DNA from: Prevotellaceae bacterium UBA4332
Lineage (GTDB): Bacteria; Bacteroidota; Bacteroidia; Bacteroidales; Bacteroidaceae
Length of the DNA stretch: 64,000 nt
Assembly (NCBI GenBank): GCA_002394365.1
Contig: DGTQ01000025.1
Coordinates: forward strand, 4,113-68,112
Direction of reading: 5' to 3'
The translations under genes and the position numbers were made by a program. This document shows positions 1-9,432 of this stretch, piece by piece. Positions within the stretch are counted from its first letter, which is position 1, and each line of letters opens with the position of its first letter. Under the pieces are notes generated by a model. The model ran no database searches. It saw nothing but the letters and a program-made list of their open reading frames with translations, and was not told the DNA's origin.

Positions 1-826
1 CACCATGAAGGTCCATATATTGGATTTCATTACCAACAGAACTCTTTTCGAAGGTTATGCCACGCCACTTGCCTGGTATCTCATCGTACTTCAACTGAAG
101 GAGAGAATCAAGGCGGTCGCATCGCATGACAACTTTCTTGTCTTTTTCCCCCTTGATAAGCAGTTTGCCTTTGACATCCAACTCGCCATCCTGATGGAAA
201 TAAATGGTAGAACCAGCATTGACTGTGAGCGTAACATTTGGATTGACAGTAAAAGTGCCATAGACAATAAGAGGCTTGCCGTCAACATTATCTATAACAG
301 AATCCTTAGTGAGGACATGGTCTTGCAATGTATCAGCGTCCCACGTCCATGCCCTGAGGGCAATATACTGCTGACGACCGCTTTCGAGATTGAAGAGGAC
401 CTTGTCGTCTATCCTCGTGGGAGTCTTGGTTCCATTTTCCTTTACAGAGGTGAGTTCTGCCCAAACGCGGATAGAGTCGCCCTTGCGGAATTCTATTTCG
501 GTGCTTATAGTATTGTTTTCATCTGGGTTGATGAACATACCATTAACATTAACACGGAATCCAGACTTGGCTGCACCTTTTTCCTGACGTATAGAAGTTA
601 TTCTAATACCATCCCCAGACCTGTTGTAGAGCATGACTTTCTTAGAGGCAGAAGGAACTTTAGAAAATACCGTGTCAAGACAGATAGTGTCTCTGGACGC
701 AGTGAACTCATTAATATAAGAGGTGGAAAAAGAGTCGTTGTCGTCACAACTCACAGCTGTTATTGTGCAAACAGCCAACAACAGCATGAGCTTAAAGAAT
801 GTGATGTATATACGGAAAGATTTCAT
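1..826 (-). CDS. Lipoprotein, probable right-handed beta-helix, 3' end beyond window
   Basis: The reading frame begins at ATG 826 and is still open at base 1, so only the first 275 residues are visible. The N-terminus is a signal peptide with a lipobox ending ITAVSC followed by DDND, which predicts an acylated outer-membrane or periplasmic lipoprotein; the acidic residues after the cysteine resemble a Bacteroidetes surface-export signal. From about residue 190 the protein shows a beta-helix entry pattern (VNAGSTIYFHQDGELDVKG, then GKWRGITFEKSS). This matches the right-handed parallel beta-helix proteins found widely in Bacteroidales; no substrate can be named. It lies 13 bp after tilS and probably shares its transcript. 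An open frame on the opposite strand over the same bases is a shadow. Confidence 0.82.
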   Translation of the reverse strand, partial: MKSFRIYITFFKLMLLLAVCTITAVSCDDNDSFSTSYINEFTASRDTICLDTVFSKVPSASKKVMLYNRSGDGIRITSIRQEKGAAKSGFRVNVNGMFINPDENNTISTEIEFRKGDSIRVWAELTSVKENGTKTPTRIDDKVLFNLESGRQQYIALRAWTWDADTLQDHVLTKDSVIDNVDGKPLIVYGTFTVNPNVTLTVNAGSTIYFHQDGELDVKGKLLIKGEKDKKVVMRCDRLDSLLQLKYDEIPGKWRGITFEKSSVGNEIQYMDLHG

Positions 827-839
827 CTATAACTTGCAA

Positions 840-2159
840 CTATTCCTTTGAATAACGCAAGGTTAGGACTTTTATTGTATCGGGACCTACAGATGCCTCG
901 GCAGAAACTCTCTCGCCGATGAGCCAAACTATCTTGTCTGTAGCATCGGCAACAACCAACTGCGCTTTTCGTTGAAAATAATTCTTCTTCTTATCTGTAA
1001 GATAGTCGCTTATGAGTTTGCTACCCTTCATGCCAAAAGGCACAAACCTATCGCCTGTCTGAACTAATCTGAGAGTCAAAGGAAAAGCCACCTTGTCTGC
1101 ATCAAGAGTAGCAATGAAAGGTTCTTTACTAATTATGGTCTCTGCGGTAAGGGGTGCAACTTCTACCTTTATGTTAGATACATCGCCTGCTATACGATAT
1201 AAACCCTCTTCGGGGATAACGAGAGGAGGTGTTTCCGAATATGATTTCCCGATAAACAATGTGCCCCTATCCATAGCAACAGTGTATGTATCGTTGCTCC
1301 ATGTCTTGCCTGATGGAGCAGAAAGATTATCGAAAATCTGGCGAACTGTGCCAGACGAGAAATCAAAGGTTTTCAGCACTTCATACAGTACCGCCTCGGG
1401 GGAGGGTTGCTGAAGAAGTTTGGTAATATCCAGAGCCTTACCGTCAAAACATTCATTGACACTCTCGTTAATAGCGTGAGAATAAACCCTGGCTGCCTGC
1501 GAAATATTCTCTGCTGTGGTAAGGATATTCTCTGATGCCGAAGGGTTGACAGACCTCAGAACAGGCATGAGGTTAAGTCGAATCTTATTACGCTGAACAT
1601 CGTCAACAAGATTGGAGCTATCAGTAATGAAATCTTGATTTACAGAGGACAGATAATCCAAAATCTCATTTTTAGACAGGCAAAGCAAAGGTCTAAGGAT
1701 AAAGCCGTTACGCGGTTTAATGCCCTCAAGACCATATATACCCGTCCCCCTTACAAGGTTAAGAAGAATAGTTTCAACATTATCATCGCTATGATGAGCA
1801 ACTACTATTCCGTCAGCACCGATGGCAAGCCTCAACTGCTCAAAATAGGCGTAGCGCAATTCTCGTGCAGCCATCTCGATGCTAACTTTATGGAGAGAGG
1901 CATATTCTCTGGTGTCAAAATGAACTTTATGGAGAGGGACATCCAAACGGGCACAAAGGCTGGTGCAAAACTCCTCATCACGATTACTTTCATCACCTCG
2001 AAGTCTGAAATTACAATGGGCTGCTTCAACATTATAACCCAAAGAGAGCATCACACGCAGCAAGCAGACAGAGTCTGCCCCACCCGACAAAGCGACGATA
2101 TATTTTCCATTGCCGAGCAGCTTATGTTTGGCAATATATGTCTTGAGTTTATTCAACAT
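840..2159 (-). CDS. tilS: tRNA(Ile)-lysidine synthase TilS
   Basis: TilS uses ATP and lysine to turn cytidine 34 of the tRNA-Ile CAU anticodon into lysidine, so the tRNA reads AUA. At 439 aa the length is normal. The PP-loop SGGADS lies near residue 25, followed by AAHCNFRLRGDESNRDEEF and HHSDDNVET, which are typical of the N-type ATP pyrophosphatase domain. The C-terminal part (about 350-439) fits the TilS tRNA-binding domain. The start is ATG 2159, which overlaps the preceding methyltransferase gene by 11 bp and suggests translational coupling. It belongs to the minus-strand run that starts at nadE. Confidence 0.95.
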   Translation of the reverse strand: MLNKLKTYIAKHKLLGNGKYIVALSGGADSVCLLRVMLSLGYNVEAAHCNFRLRGDESNRDEEFCTSLCARLDVPLHKVHFDTREYASLHKVSIEMAARELRYAYFEQLRLAIGADGIVVAHHSDDNVETILLNLVRGTGIYGLEGIKPRNGFILRPLLCLSKNEILDYLSSVNQDFITDSSNLVDDVQRNKIRLNLMPVLRSVNPSASENILTTAENISQAARVYSHAINESVNECFDGKALDITKLLQQPSPEAVLYEVLKTFDFSSGTVRQIFDNLSAPSGKTWSNDTYTVAMDRGTLFIGKSYSETPPLVIPEEGLYRIAGDVSNIKVEVAPLTAETIISKEPFIATLDADKVAFPLTLRLVQTGDRFVPFGMKGSKLISDYLTDKKKNYFQRKAQLVVADATDKIVWLIGERVSAEASVGPDTIKVLTLRYSKE

Positions 2160-3327
2160 AAAGAACTAACCCCTTGAGATATTCGCCTTCTGGATGGTAG
2201 ATATTAATAGGATGGTCTGCTGGCTGATGAAGCTGGTGAAGGATACGCACATTTCTGCCTGCCTGTGCTGCAGCTGTGAAGACAGCGTTACGGAAATTTT
2301 CCTTTGTAACAACCTGTGAACAAGAGAAGGTGAATATTATACCACCCTTCTTAATCTTCTTCATAGCACGCATATTGAGACGGGTATAGCCCTTGAGTGC
2401 ATTATGGAGCGCAGCCCTGTGTTTGGCAAAGGCTGGCGGGTCGAGAATAATGATGTCGTAATTGTCGCCAGCCCTATCGAGATACTTGAAAGCATCCTCG
2501 CAAACAGCTTCATGACGAGCGTCATCGCCAAAATTAAGTTTTATATTGTCATTGGTGAGTTCGATAGCCCTTGGTGAACTATCAACAGAATGAACAAGCT
2601 CTGCTCCACCCCTCATGGCATAGACGGAGAAACCACCTGTGTAACAAAACATATTAAGGACTTTCTTGCCATGAGAGAGCTGTTCGAGAAGGGCTCGATT
2701 CTCTCTTTGGTCAACAAAAAAGCCTGTTTTCTGACCACGCAGATAGTCAACCCTGAACTTCAGTCCATTCTCTACGGAAACGGTATCATTTGTTCCACCA
2801 TAGAGGAACATATTCTCCTGTTCGATGTCTGCCTTGAAGGGAAGTGTCGTCTCACTCTTGTAATAAACATTGGCAATGCGATTGCCCATTACATTGACGA
2901 GTTCTTTGACAATCTGTTCCCTGCAAACGTGCATACCGATAGAGTGTGCTTGAATAACAGCTGTCTCACCATAGCAGTCGATAACGAGACCAGGAAGATT
3001 ATCACCCTCACCATGCACAAGGCGATAAGTATTGTTATGAGGATTGTCTGCGATACCCATAGCCTGACGCATCTTGAGTGCTGCAGACAAACGTTTGTTC
3101 CAGAAGTCGGCATCGATGGGTTCGTCTGTGAAACACAAAAGGCGAACTGCGATAGAGCCTATCTGATAATGACCTCGACCGAGAAAATTGCCATCGGAGG
3201 CGATGACATCAACTGTCTCGCCTTCCTCTATATGTTCGTCCATGCCCTGTATGGCTCCAGAGAACACCCAGGGATGAAACCTCTTAATACTTTCTTCTTT
3301 TCCTTTTTTTAGATATACCTTCTTCAT
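2149..3327 (-). CDS. rlmI: RlmI-like SAM-dependent rRNA (cytosine-C5) methyltransferase
   Basis: This 392-aa protein has an N-terminal PUA domain (MKKVYLKKGKEESIKRFHPW) and a C-terminal class I methyltransferase domain. Visible motifs are the SAM-binding stretch KVLNMFCYTGGFSVYA, the motif IV stretch ILDPPAFAKHR and the putative catalytic cysteine in FTFSCSQ. This is the layout of the RlmI/YccW family, which makes 23S rRNA m5C1962 in E. coli; the exact target here is inferred from family membership. The start is ATG 3327. It overlaps tilS by 11 bp downstream and follows the exonuclease gene by 10 bp. Confidence 0.88.
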   Translation of the reverse strand: MKKVYLKKGKEESIKRFHPWVFSGAIQGMDEHIEEGETVDVIASDGNFLGRGHYQIGSIAVRLLCFTDEPIDADFWNKRLSAALKMRQAMGIADNPHNNTYRLVHGEGDNLPGLVIDCYGETAVIQAHSIGMHVCREQIVKELVNVMGNRIANVYYKSETTLPFKADIEQENMFLYGGTNDTVSVENGLKFRVDYLRGQKTGFFVDQRENRALLEQLSHGKKVLNMFCYTGGFSVYAMRGGAELVHSVDSSPRAIELTNDNIKLNFGDDARHEAVCEDAFKYLDRAGDNYDIIILDPPAFAKHRAALHNALKGYTRLNMRAMKKIKKGGIIFTFSCSQVVTKENFRNAVFTAAAQAGRNVRILHQLHQPADHPINIYHPEGEYLKGLVLYVE

Positions 3328-3337
3328 TATCAGTCAA

Positions 3338-3997
3338 TTATTCTGCAGAGCCATTTTTATTTGAGGTAAAGGACTCTTCTGGTTCAGGAACAACTATCAA
3401 CTCATAGTCATTATCTCTCTTCATGCGAAGATACTCTTCATAGAGCCTTACGCATGCCCATGCGTCTGTAGAGGCATAGTTTATTTGTTTTTCGCTGAGC
3501 ACATCAGCCTCCCAGTTAGAAAGCTGCTCGCGTTTGGAAATCCTCTCTCCAAAGAAATTGGCATAAAGTTTGGCAAGGCTCATATCCTTTATACCTAATT
3601 CAGCCATGTGGTCTTGCAGGTCAATAAATCCAGCCTCCTTGAACTCTCCCCTTTTGTGAAGAGCATGCAAGTCGTCGTGCCAGGATAGTCCTACCTTCTT
3701 TACAGCCTCGGTCTCCAACAATCTAACCACTGCGGGGCATAGTCCAATTCTGTTGAGACGGAAAAGAAAACAGGTATCCTCTGTGCTCACTTGCAATAAG
3801 GCAACTTTATGAGTTACGCCTCTCTTAAAAACTGGACGCGTCTCCGTATCAAAGCCTAACAACTTCTGCGTAAGCAGATAATCAACAGCTTTATCAGCCT
3901 CTTTCTCTGTCAAGACAACAATCTTCCTGCCTGAGAAAACGACTCGTGGCAGGGATGGGATTTTTGTCTTATCGTATTTGCTATATAATATCTTCAA
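3338..3997 (-). CDS. 3'-5' exonuclease, DEDD superfamily (RNase D-like fold)
   Basis: This is a 219-aa single-domain exonuclease. Exo I is seen as LLGFDTETRP, Exo II near VGLSWHDDLHAL and Exo III as NYASTDAWACVRLYEEY, giving the DEDDy acidic set. No HRDC domain is present, so it is not a full RNase D. The substrate is unknown; related proteins act on DNA or RNA 3' ends. No ATG exists near the N-terminus. The frame is closed by the dnaB stop five codons upstream, which leaves TTG 3997 as the only reasonable start. It follows dnaB by 15 bp in the same operon. Confidence 0.85.
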   Translation of the reverse strand: MKILYSKYDKTKIPSLPRVVFSGRKIVVLTEKEADKAVDYLLTQKLLGFDTETRPVFKRGVTHKVALLQVSTEDTCFLFRLNRIGLCPAVVRLLETEAVKKVGLSWHDDLHALHKRGEFKEAGFIDLQDHMAELGIKDMSLAKLYANFFGERISKREQLSNWEADVLSEKQINYASTDAWACVRLYEEYLRMKRDNDYELIVVPEPEESFTSNKNGSAE

Positions 3998-4012
3998 AAG
4001 GTTTTCTCTTCT

Positions 4013-5533
4013 TTAATATGGTACATCATCATTAGAAATATGTCCTCCGCTAAGAGGGTCATCATCAGGACCAAAAGAGGTATTGAGAGAAGAACTCCTG
4101 ATATTGCCTCCGTCGGAAGAAACTGAATAAGGATCGTACTCATCAGGATTAGCAAAACGTGTGTATTCGCCTTTGAAGGAGAGTGTCACATCTGCTGTTG
4201 CGCCCTTACGGTGCTTAGCGATTATTATCTGTGCCATACCCTTTAATGAGTTACCATCTGAATCCTCCAAAATATTATAGTATTCGGGACGGTGTACAAA
4301 TAGAACCATATCGGCATCCTGCTCGATGGCACCCGACTCTCTCAAGTCGCTCAACTGAGGACGTGTGCCCTGACCTGGACGTTGTTCTACTGCACGCGAA
4401 AGCTGAGACAGAGCTATGATTGGTATATTAAGGTCTTTAGCAAGTCCCTTGAGCGAACGGGAGATGGCAGACACCTCTTCCTGACGTGAATTAAACTTCA
4501 TGCCAGCAGCATTCATCAATTGGAGATAGTCAATCATGATAAGTTTGACTTGTTTCTCCTTAACAAGTCGGCGAGCTTTTGTACGAAGTTCGAAGATAGA
4601 CAGACCTGGCGTATCGTCTATATACATAGGTGCGCCCTGCATCTTGCCAACATTGTTATCGAAACGAGACCACTCGTCCTGGGTGAGCTGACCGTTAAGA
4701 ATCTTGGTTCCAGGCACCGAGCAAACATTAGAGATAAGACGGTTGACAAGTTGCACATTATTCATTTCGAGAGAGAAGAATGCTACAGGCACCTTGTTAT
4801 CTATAGCGATATTCTTGGCGAGGGAAAGCGCAAAGGAAGTCTTGCCCATGGCTGGACGTCCAGCTATAATGATAAGGTCGGACTCTTGCCAACCTGACGT
4901 TATCTTGTCGAGTTCGGTATAGCCTGTTGACACACCAGTAATACCTCCCGTGTTGCTTGCAGCCTTCTCAATCAACATACGAGCCTGTTTCACTACCGAG
5001 TCTATCTGGACATAGTCCTGCTTCATCGTCTTCTGAGAAATCTCGAAGAGCGTACCCTCAGCCTCCTGCATCAGTTCGTCGATATCCTGTCCCTCATCAA
5101 AAGCTTTTGTCTCAATGGTGGAAGCATAGGAGATAAGCTGGCGTGCATTGTACTTCTGCACCAATATACGAGCATGGAACTCCACATTAGCTGATGAGGC
5201 AACAGCATTGGTGAGGTCTATGATATAGCTGCTACCGCCCACCTGTTCAAAGGTGCCTTCCTGTTTGAGTTCGTGAACAACGGTCACCATATCTACAGGT
5301 TGCTCCTTGAGATTAAGATTTAGAATAGCATTATAAATTTTCTGGTGACGAGGGTCGTAGAACACGTCTGAATGCAACAACTCGCTGACAACGGTAAAGG
5401 CATCATTGTCTATCATGAGAGCACCCAAAACGTATTGCTCCACATCCACAGCCTGGGGAGGCATGTGACCAAGAGATGTGTCTATCGTCTTATTTCTATT
5501 CTTAGATGATCTTGAAGTAGTATTGGTTGGCAT
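4013..5533 (-). CDS. dnaB: Replicative DNA helicase DnaB
   Basis: DnaB is the hexameric 5'-3' helicase of the replication fork. The 506-aa product has the N-terminal DnaB domain (PQAVDVEQYVLGALMID), Walker A in GRPAMGKTSFALSLA near residue 225, a Walker B stretch LIMIDYLQLM and the later DnaB motif LSDLRESGAIEQDADM. The C-terminal 40 residues are Ser/Asp/Asn-rich and look disordered. No intein is seen. The start is ATG 5533, which lies inside the 3' end of ispE and gives a 32-bp overlap. Confidence 0.97.
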   Translation of the reverse strand: MPTNTTSRSSKNRNKTIDTSLGHMPPQAVDVEQYVLGALMIDNDAFTVVSELLHSDVFYDPRHQKIYNAILNLNLKEQPVDMVTVVHELKQEGTFEQVGGSSYIIDLTNAVASSANVEFHARILVQKYNARQLISYASTIETKAFDEGQDIDELMQEAEGTLFEISQKTMKQDYVQIDSVVKQARMLIEKAASNTGGITGVSTGYTELDKITSGWQESDLIIIAGRPAMGKTSFALSLAKNIAIDNKVPVAFFSLEMNNVQLVNRLISNVCSVPGTKILNGQLTQDEWSRFDNNVGKMQGAPMYIDDTPGLSIFELRTKARRLVKEKQVKLIMIDYLQLMNAAGMKFNSRQEEVSAISRSLKGLAKDLNIPIIALSQLSRAVEQRPGQGTRPQLSDLRESGAIEQDADMVLFVHRPEYYNILEDSDGNSLKGMAQIIIAKHRKGATADVTLSFKGEYTRFANPDEYDPYSVSSDGGNIRSSSLNTSFGPDDDPLSGGHISNDDVPY

Positions 5534-6350
5534 ATTGAGAAATCTTATTATTTTTTAATGCAGCATGCTTGTCTATTTTGTTTGGGAATATACCGTAAAT
5601 TGTGCTTCCCGAACCTGACATGGAGGCATAGACGGCACCTGCTTCATACATAGCTTCCTTTACTGTTTTCAATATAGGAAGTTTAGGGAAAATGCTATTC
5701 TCGAAATCATTTGTGAGATTGGCTTTCCACTCGTTTATCGGCATAGTAGCAACCACGTCACGACAGTTGACGGATGGCTTGCGTGGCATAATGCCTGCAT
5801 AGGCTTCCTTTGTACTAACAGCCACATCTGGTTTTATGAGCATGAGCCAGCAGTCTTCAAACAAAGGCTTGTTTTCAAAATCTGTATGAGAGAGAATATC
5901 TCCAATGCCTTCTGCATAAGCCGTCTCGGAAGTAATGAAGAAAGCGCAGTCAGCACCAAGTTTGGCTGCTACCTGTTGCATTTCCTCTACAGTCATATTC
6001 AAAGCACACACCTCGTTGAGTGCACGTATCATATAGGCTCCGTCGCTACTGCCTCCGCCCATGCCAGCCTGGGAGGGTATATTCTTGGTAAGCGTAACGT
6101 CTATGCCAGGAAGATGGTAACGTTCACTAAGAAGATTGTATGCCTTGACAACAAGGTTTTGCTCTGGACTGCATAGCTGCTTGACTCCAACCAACTCAAG
6201 ATTACAACCTTCTTTCTCTGAAAGCCTGACATCCAACTCATCATGAATGTCTATAGGGAAAAAGACCGTCTCAAGATTATGGTAGCCATCAGGACGCTTC
6301 TCAACAATGTTGAGTCCTAAATTTATTTTAGCACAAGGAAAGTATTTCAA
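5502..6350 (-). CDS. ispE: 4-diphosphocytidyl-2-C-methyl-D-erythritol kinase IspE
   Basis: IspE phosphorylates CDP-methylerythritol in the MEP isoprenoid pathway. At 282 aa it has the GHMP kinase pattern: the N-terminal FPCAKINLGLNIVEKRPDGY, the ATP-binding glycine-rich loop PSQAGMGGGSSDGAYM and the C-terminal MSGSGSTIYGIF. The natural N-terminus aligns with a TTG codon at 6350; an in-frame TAA four codons upstream and the lack of ATG make TTG the likely start. The last 32 bp overlap the start of dnaB. A second MEP gene, ispF, is at 15.2 kb on the other strand. Confidence 0.95.
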   Translation of the reverse strand: MKYFPCAKINLGLNIVEKRPDGYHNLETVFFPIDIHDELDVRLSEKEGCNLELVGVKQLCSPEQNLVVKAYNLLSERYHLPGIDVTLTKNIPSQAGMGGGSSDGAYMIRALNEVCALNMTVEEMQQVAAKLGADCAFFITSETAYAEGIGDILSHTDFENKPLFEDCWLMLIKPDVAVSTKEAYAGIMPRKPSVNCRDVVATMPINEWKANLTNDFENSIFPKLPILKTVKEAMYEAGAVYASMSGSGSTIYGIFPNKIDKHAALKNNKISQYANQYYFKII

Positions 6351-6380
6351 ATTTACAAATTATCGAGTTTACTGTTTTTT

Positions 6381-8336
6381 TTAGTCTTCTATCTCTTCGA
6401 GCCACAATGTAGAGCAAGCATCGCTTGGCATACGACAGTCTCCACGAGGGGACAGGGATACAGAACCCACCTTTGGACCATCTGGCAGACAAGAGCGCTT
6501 GAATTGCTGAGAGAAGAAACGTCGCAGGAATATCTTGAGCCATTTCTTTATCGTTTCCTCACTGAACTTATGCTCTTCGTCATTAGCAAAAGCATGCTTA
6601 GCCAGCATAAGAATCTTAGACGGACGGAAACCGTATCTGAGAACATAGTAGAGGAAGAAATCGTGAAGCACATAGGGGCCAACAAGGTCTTCCGTCTTCT
6701 GTACTATTTCTCCGTTCTCGTCTGCAGGTATCAATTCTGGAGAGATTGGCGTATCAATAATATCGAGCAAGGTCAGACGACTTGCAGGGTCAACACCACT
6801 CTCAGCCACATAGTTTACGATATACCTTATAAGTGTCTTAGGCACAGAAGCATTTACGCCATACATAGACATGTGGTCGCCATTGTAGGTTGCCCATCCA
6901 AGTGCAAGCTCGGACAGGTCTCCCGTACCGATTACGAGTGCGCCAAGTTTGTTGCTGAGGTCCATGAGTATCTGCGTACGCTCTCTTGCCTGAGAATTCT
7001 CGTAGGTTGTATCATGAACATTGACATCATGCCCTATATCTTTGAAATGCTGTATGCAGGCATCCTTAATGCTTATCTCCTTGATAGTAATGCCAAGAGA
7101 CTTCATAAGGCTCATTGCATTGGAATAGGTTCTGTCGGTAGTACCGAAACCAGGCATAGTAACACCAACGATACCTGTGCGTGGCCATTTGAGCTTGTCG
7201 AAAGTCTTAACACACACCAGCAAAGCGAGTGTGGAATCAAGACCACCACTGATACCCACTACTACCGTCTTGCATCCCGTGTGCACCAGTCTCTTTGCCA
7301 AACCTGCCACCTGAATGCTGAATATCTCGTCACAGGAAGCCGCCATATCCTCTGTAAGCGGAATGAAAGGTGTAGGATTTACCCTGCGAGTCAGGACAAA
7401 ATCCTTTGTATCAACCGTTTGGCAATCAACAAGTCTCACAGCTGCGACACCATTCTTTTCGCCAATAGTCTTATGCGCATTGACAAAGGTTGTATTATAA
7501 CTACGCTCCAGACGCAGTTTCTCGTAGTCTATCTGAGAGATAACCAACTGAGAATCAAAGCTGAAGCGCTCGCTCTCTGCTATACATTTACCATTCTCGT
7601 ATATATAGGCATTACCTCCATACACCACATCCTGCGTGCTCTCACCGAAACCACAACCTGCATAAACATATCCGCTAATGGTGCGAGCACTCTGCTGAGC
7701 AAGCAACTGACGCAGGTAGGTATTCTTGCCAATCAGTTCGTCACTCGCGCTAAGATTAAAGATTATGTCAGCACCAGCTAAAGCCAACTTTGTTGATGGT
7801 GGTTCTGGCGCCCATACATCTTCACACAATTCCACACCAAAAGTAGCACCCGTACTTGTGCGAAATACCACGGGGTCTGCGGATACCTCTATACGATTGC
7901 CTGCATAATAAACCTCTACTGTACCTACCAAGTCATGAGCCGACGCAAACCATCTCTTCTCGTAGAACTCACCATAGTTAGGCAGGAAGGTCTTTGGTAC
8001 AATGGAAAGAATTGCGCCATTTTGCAACACAACGGCACAGTTAAGCAACAGATTGCCTACCCTCAACGGAACACCAACGATAGTGATAACGTCAAGCTGA
8101 CGCGTAAAGTCGAGCAGCATCATGACCGACTGTTCAGCAGCCTCAACAAGCAACTGTTGCCTGAACAAATCCTGACACGAATAGCCCGTAACAGAAAGTT
8201 CGGGAAAGACAAGTATTTCAACACCTTGCCCCTCAGCCCTTACTATCATCTGTTCCATTTCCTTTACGTTGTAGATGCAGTCTGCAACCTTTACGTTCGG
8301 AATGGCAGCTGCCACCTTTATAAAGCCGTAGTTCAT
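6381..8336 (-). CDS. nadE: Glutamine-dependent NAD+ synthase
   Basis: This enzyme amidates deamido-NAD to NAD using ammonia channelled from glutamine. The 651-aa protein fuses an N-terminal nitrilase-type glutaminase, with Glu46 in FPELSVTGYS and the nucleophile Cys in VELCEDVWAPEPPS, to a C-terminal ATP pyrophosphatase-type synthetase with the P-loop ISGGLDSTLALL near residue 365. This is the two-domain NadE type. The start is ATG 8336, about 50 bp after a TACCTTTG promoter, and it is the first gene of the minus-strand run down to the lipoprotein at the window edge. Confidence 0.95.
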   Translation of the reverse strand: MNYGFIKVAAAIPNVKVADCIYNVKEMEQMIVRAEGQGVEILVFPELSVTGYSCQDLFRQQLLVEAAEQSVMMLLDFTRQLDVITIVGVPLRVGNLLLNCAVVLQNGAILSIVPKTFLPNYGEFYEKRWFASAHDLVGTVEVYYAGNRIEVSADPVVFRTSTGATFGVELCEDVWAPEPPSTKLALAGADIIFNLSASDELIGKNTYLRQLLAQQSARTISGYVYAGCGFGESTQDVVYGGNAYIYENGKCIAESERFSFDSQLVISQIDYEKLRLERSYNTTFVNAHKTIGEKNGVAAVRLVDCQTVDTKDFVLTRRVNPTPFIPLTEDMAASCDEIFSIQVAGLAKRLVHTGCKTVVVGISGGLDSTLALLVCVKTFDKLKWPRTGIVGVTMPGFGTTDRTYSNAMSLMKSLGITIKEISIKDACIQHFKDIGHDVNVHDTTYENSQARERTQILMDLSNKLGALVIGTGDLSELALGWATYNGDHMSMYGVNASVPKTLIRYIVNYVAESGVDPASRLTLLDIIDTPISPELIPADENGEIVQKTEDLVGPYVLHDFFLYYVLRYGFRPSKILMLAKHAFANDEEHKFSEETIKKWLKIFLRRFFSQQFKRSCLPDGPKVGSVSLSPRGDCRMPSDACSTLWLEEIED

Positions 8337-8387
8337 TCTCTTTCTATCTAATGAAATAATTTACTTATGTATGATTTTTGTTGATTG

Positions 8388-8395
8388 CAAAGGTA
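8388..8395 (-). promoter_or_regulatory. Promoter -7 box for nadE run
   Basis: TACCTTTG on the minus strand, followed by a leader of about 50 nt before the nadE ATG. The -33 region is weak. This matches the Bacteroidetes -7 consensus TAnnTTTG. Confidence 0.6.
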
Positions 8396-8435
8396 ATACT
8401 TTTCTCTGACATAGGGAAGGCTTTGCAGAATATTT

Positions 8436-9320
8436 TTACGCATAAATGATGAACACAAAGGCTACCACCCACCCTATGACAACGCATTGGATAAAGCGGT
8501 CGTAAAGTAACACCTTGGTGGGGTCACCCGTTTTTTCATCGACTACAGCAAGCTGAATATAGCGCAAGAGTCCAAGGATAACGAAAATGCTGGTAAGATA
8601 CAGATAAGGTGAATCAAACTGTGCGACGACATCAGGCGAAACAGTGTACATAATATAGCACACAAGCATCACACTACCCGTAACGGTCAAAGATTCATTG
8701 ACAAAGACGAGATTATAGCGTTTCGTATTATGACGAGCAGGAGTGCCAGTAAGAGTCATGCGTATCACGTCGTCTCTACGCTTGGCTATAGCGAGGAAAA
8801 GAGTGAGCAGGAAAGTCATCATGACAAGCCACTGACTGATGACAATGCCTGTAGCCACACCGCCCACAAGGATTCTCAGGACAAAGCCAAAGGAGAGTAT
8901 GCAAACATCCACTATGGCAAAACGCTTCAAAAACAGACAGTAGGCTATCTCCATGAGCCAATAAAAAATTGTTACAGCCATAGTCTTGTAGCGAATTGTG
9001 TCGTCAGATATAAAGTACAACACACCCATGCTCATTGCAAGCAGAACAAACAGAATGGCATATGCCGCAGGCACACTTATCTTGCCACTTGCCACTGGAC
9101 GCTTACATTTCACTGGATGACGACGGTCTTCCTCCACATCCTTGATATCATTGAAGCAATAGATGCTTGACGCAGCGAAACAGAAAGCAAGGAAAGCCAT
9201 AAACGCATTGAAGAGCAGTTGAGTGTCGAACATCTTCTGACCGAAGAATATCGGAAGAAAGACAAAGAAATTCTTTACCAAATGGCTTGGACGGGTGAGT
9301 TTTATAAGTTCATAAATCAT
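8436..9320 (-). CDS. UbiA-family prenyltransferase, decaprenyl-phosphate phosphoribosyltransferase-like
   Basis: This 294-aa polytopic membrane protein has about eight hydrophobic segments. The Asp-rich motif NDIKDVEEDRRHP near residue 57 and the second acidic motif AKRRDDVIRM are those of UbiA-type prenyltransferases. The N-terminus LIKLTRPSHLVKNFFVFLPI is typical of the DPPR-synthase-like subgroup, which transfers phosphoribose to polyprenyl phosphate; other UbiA members use aromatic acceptors, so the substrate is not certain. ATG 9320 is the start. It lies downstream of two envelope-modifying genes on the same strand, which fits a role in cell-surface glycan or lipid chemistry. Confidence 0.85.
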   Translation of the reverse strand: MIYELIKLTRPSHLVKNFFVFLPIFFGQKMFDTQLLFNAFMAFLAFCFAASSIYCFNDIKDVEEDRRHPVKCKRPVASGKISVPAAYAILFVLLAMSMGVLYFISDDTIRYKTMAVTIFYWLMEIAYCLFLKRFAIVDVCILSFGFVLRILVGGVATGIVISQWLVMMTFLLTLFLAIAKRRDDVIRMTLTGTPARHNTKRYNLVFVNESLTVTGSVMLVCYIMYTVSPDVVAQFDSPYLYLTSIFVILGLLRYIQLAVVDEKTGDPTKVLLYDRFIQCVVIGWVVAFVFIIYA

Positions 9321-9323
9321 ATT

Positions 9324-9423
9324 ATAAACAGGGAGTTAAAGTGGAAGTATAAACAGGGAGTTAAAGTGGAAGTATAAACAGGGAGTTAAAGTGGAAGTAT
9401 AAATAGGGAGTTAAAGTGGAAGT
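9324..9423. repeat. Four-copy 25-bp tandem repeat
   Basis: Four consecutive copies of a 25-bp unit containing CAGGGAGTTAAAGTGGAAGT start at 9324, 9349, 9374 and 9399. The first three are identical and the fourth has one C-to-T change. The array fills most of the gap between the UbiA gene and the acyltransferase gene. Confidence 0.95.
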
Positions 9424-9432
9424 TAGAAGGAG

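Noticed and set aside
5..832. Long open frame on the plus strand at the window start
   Set aside because: It is the shadow of the minus-strand lipoprotein, which has a signal peptide, a lipobox and a beta-helix pattern.
6504..7781. 425-codon plus-strand frame opposite nadE
   Set aside because: Shadow of nadE; no family-like sequence.
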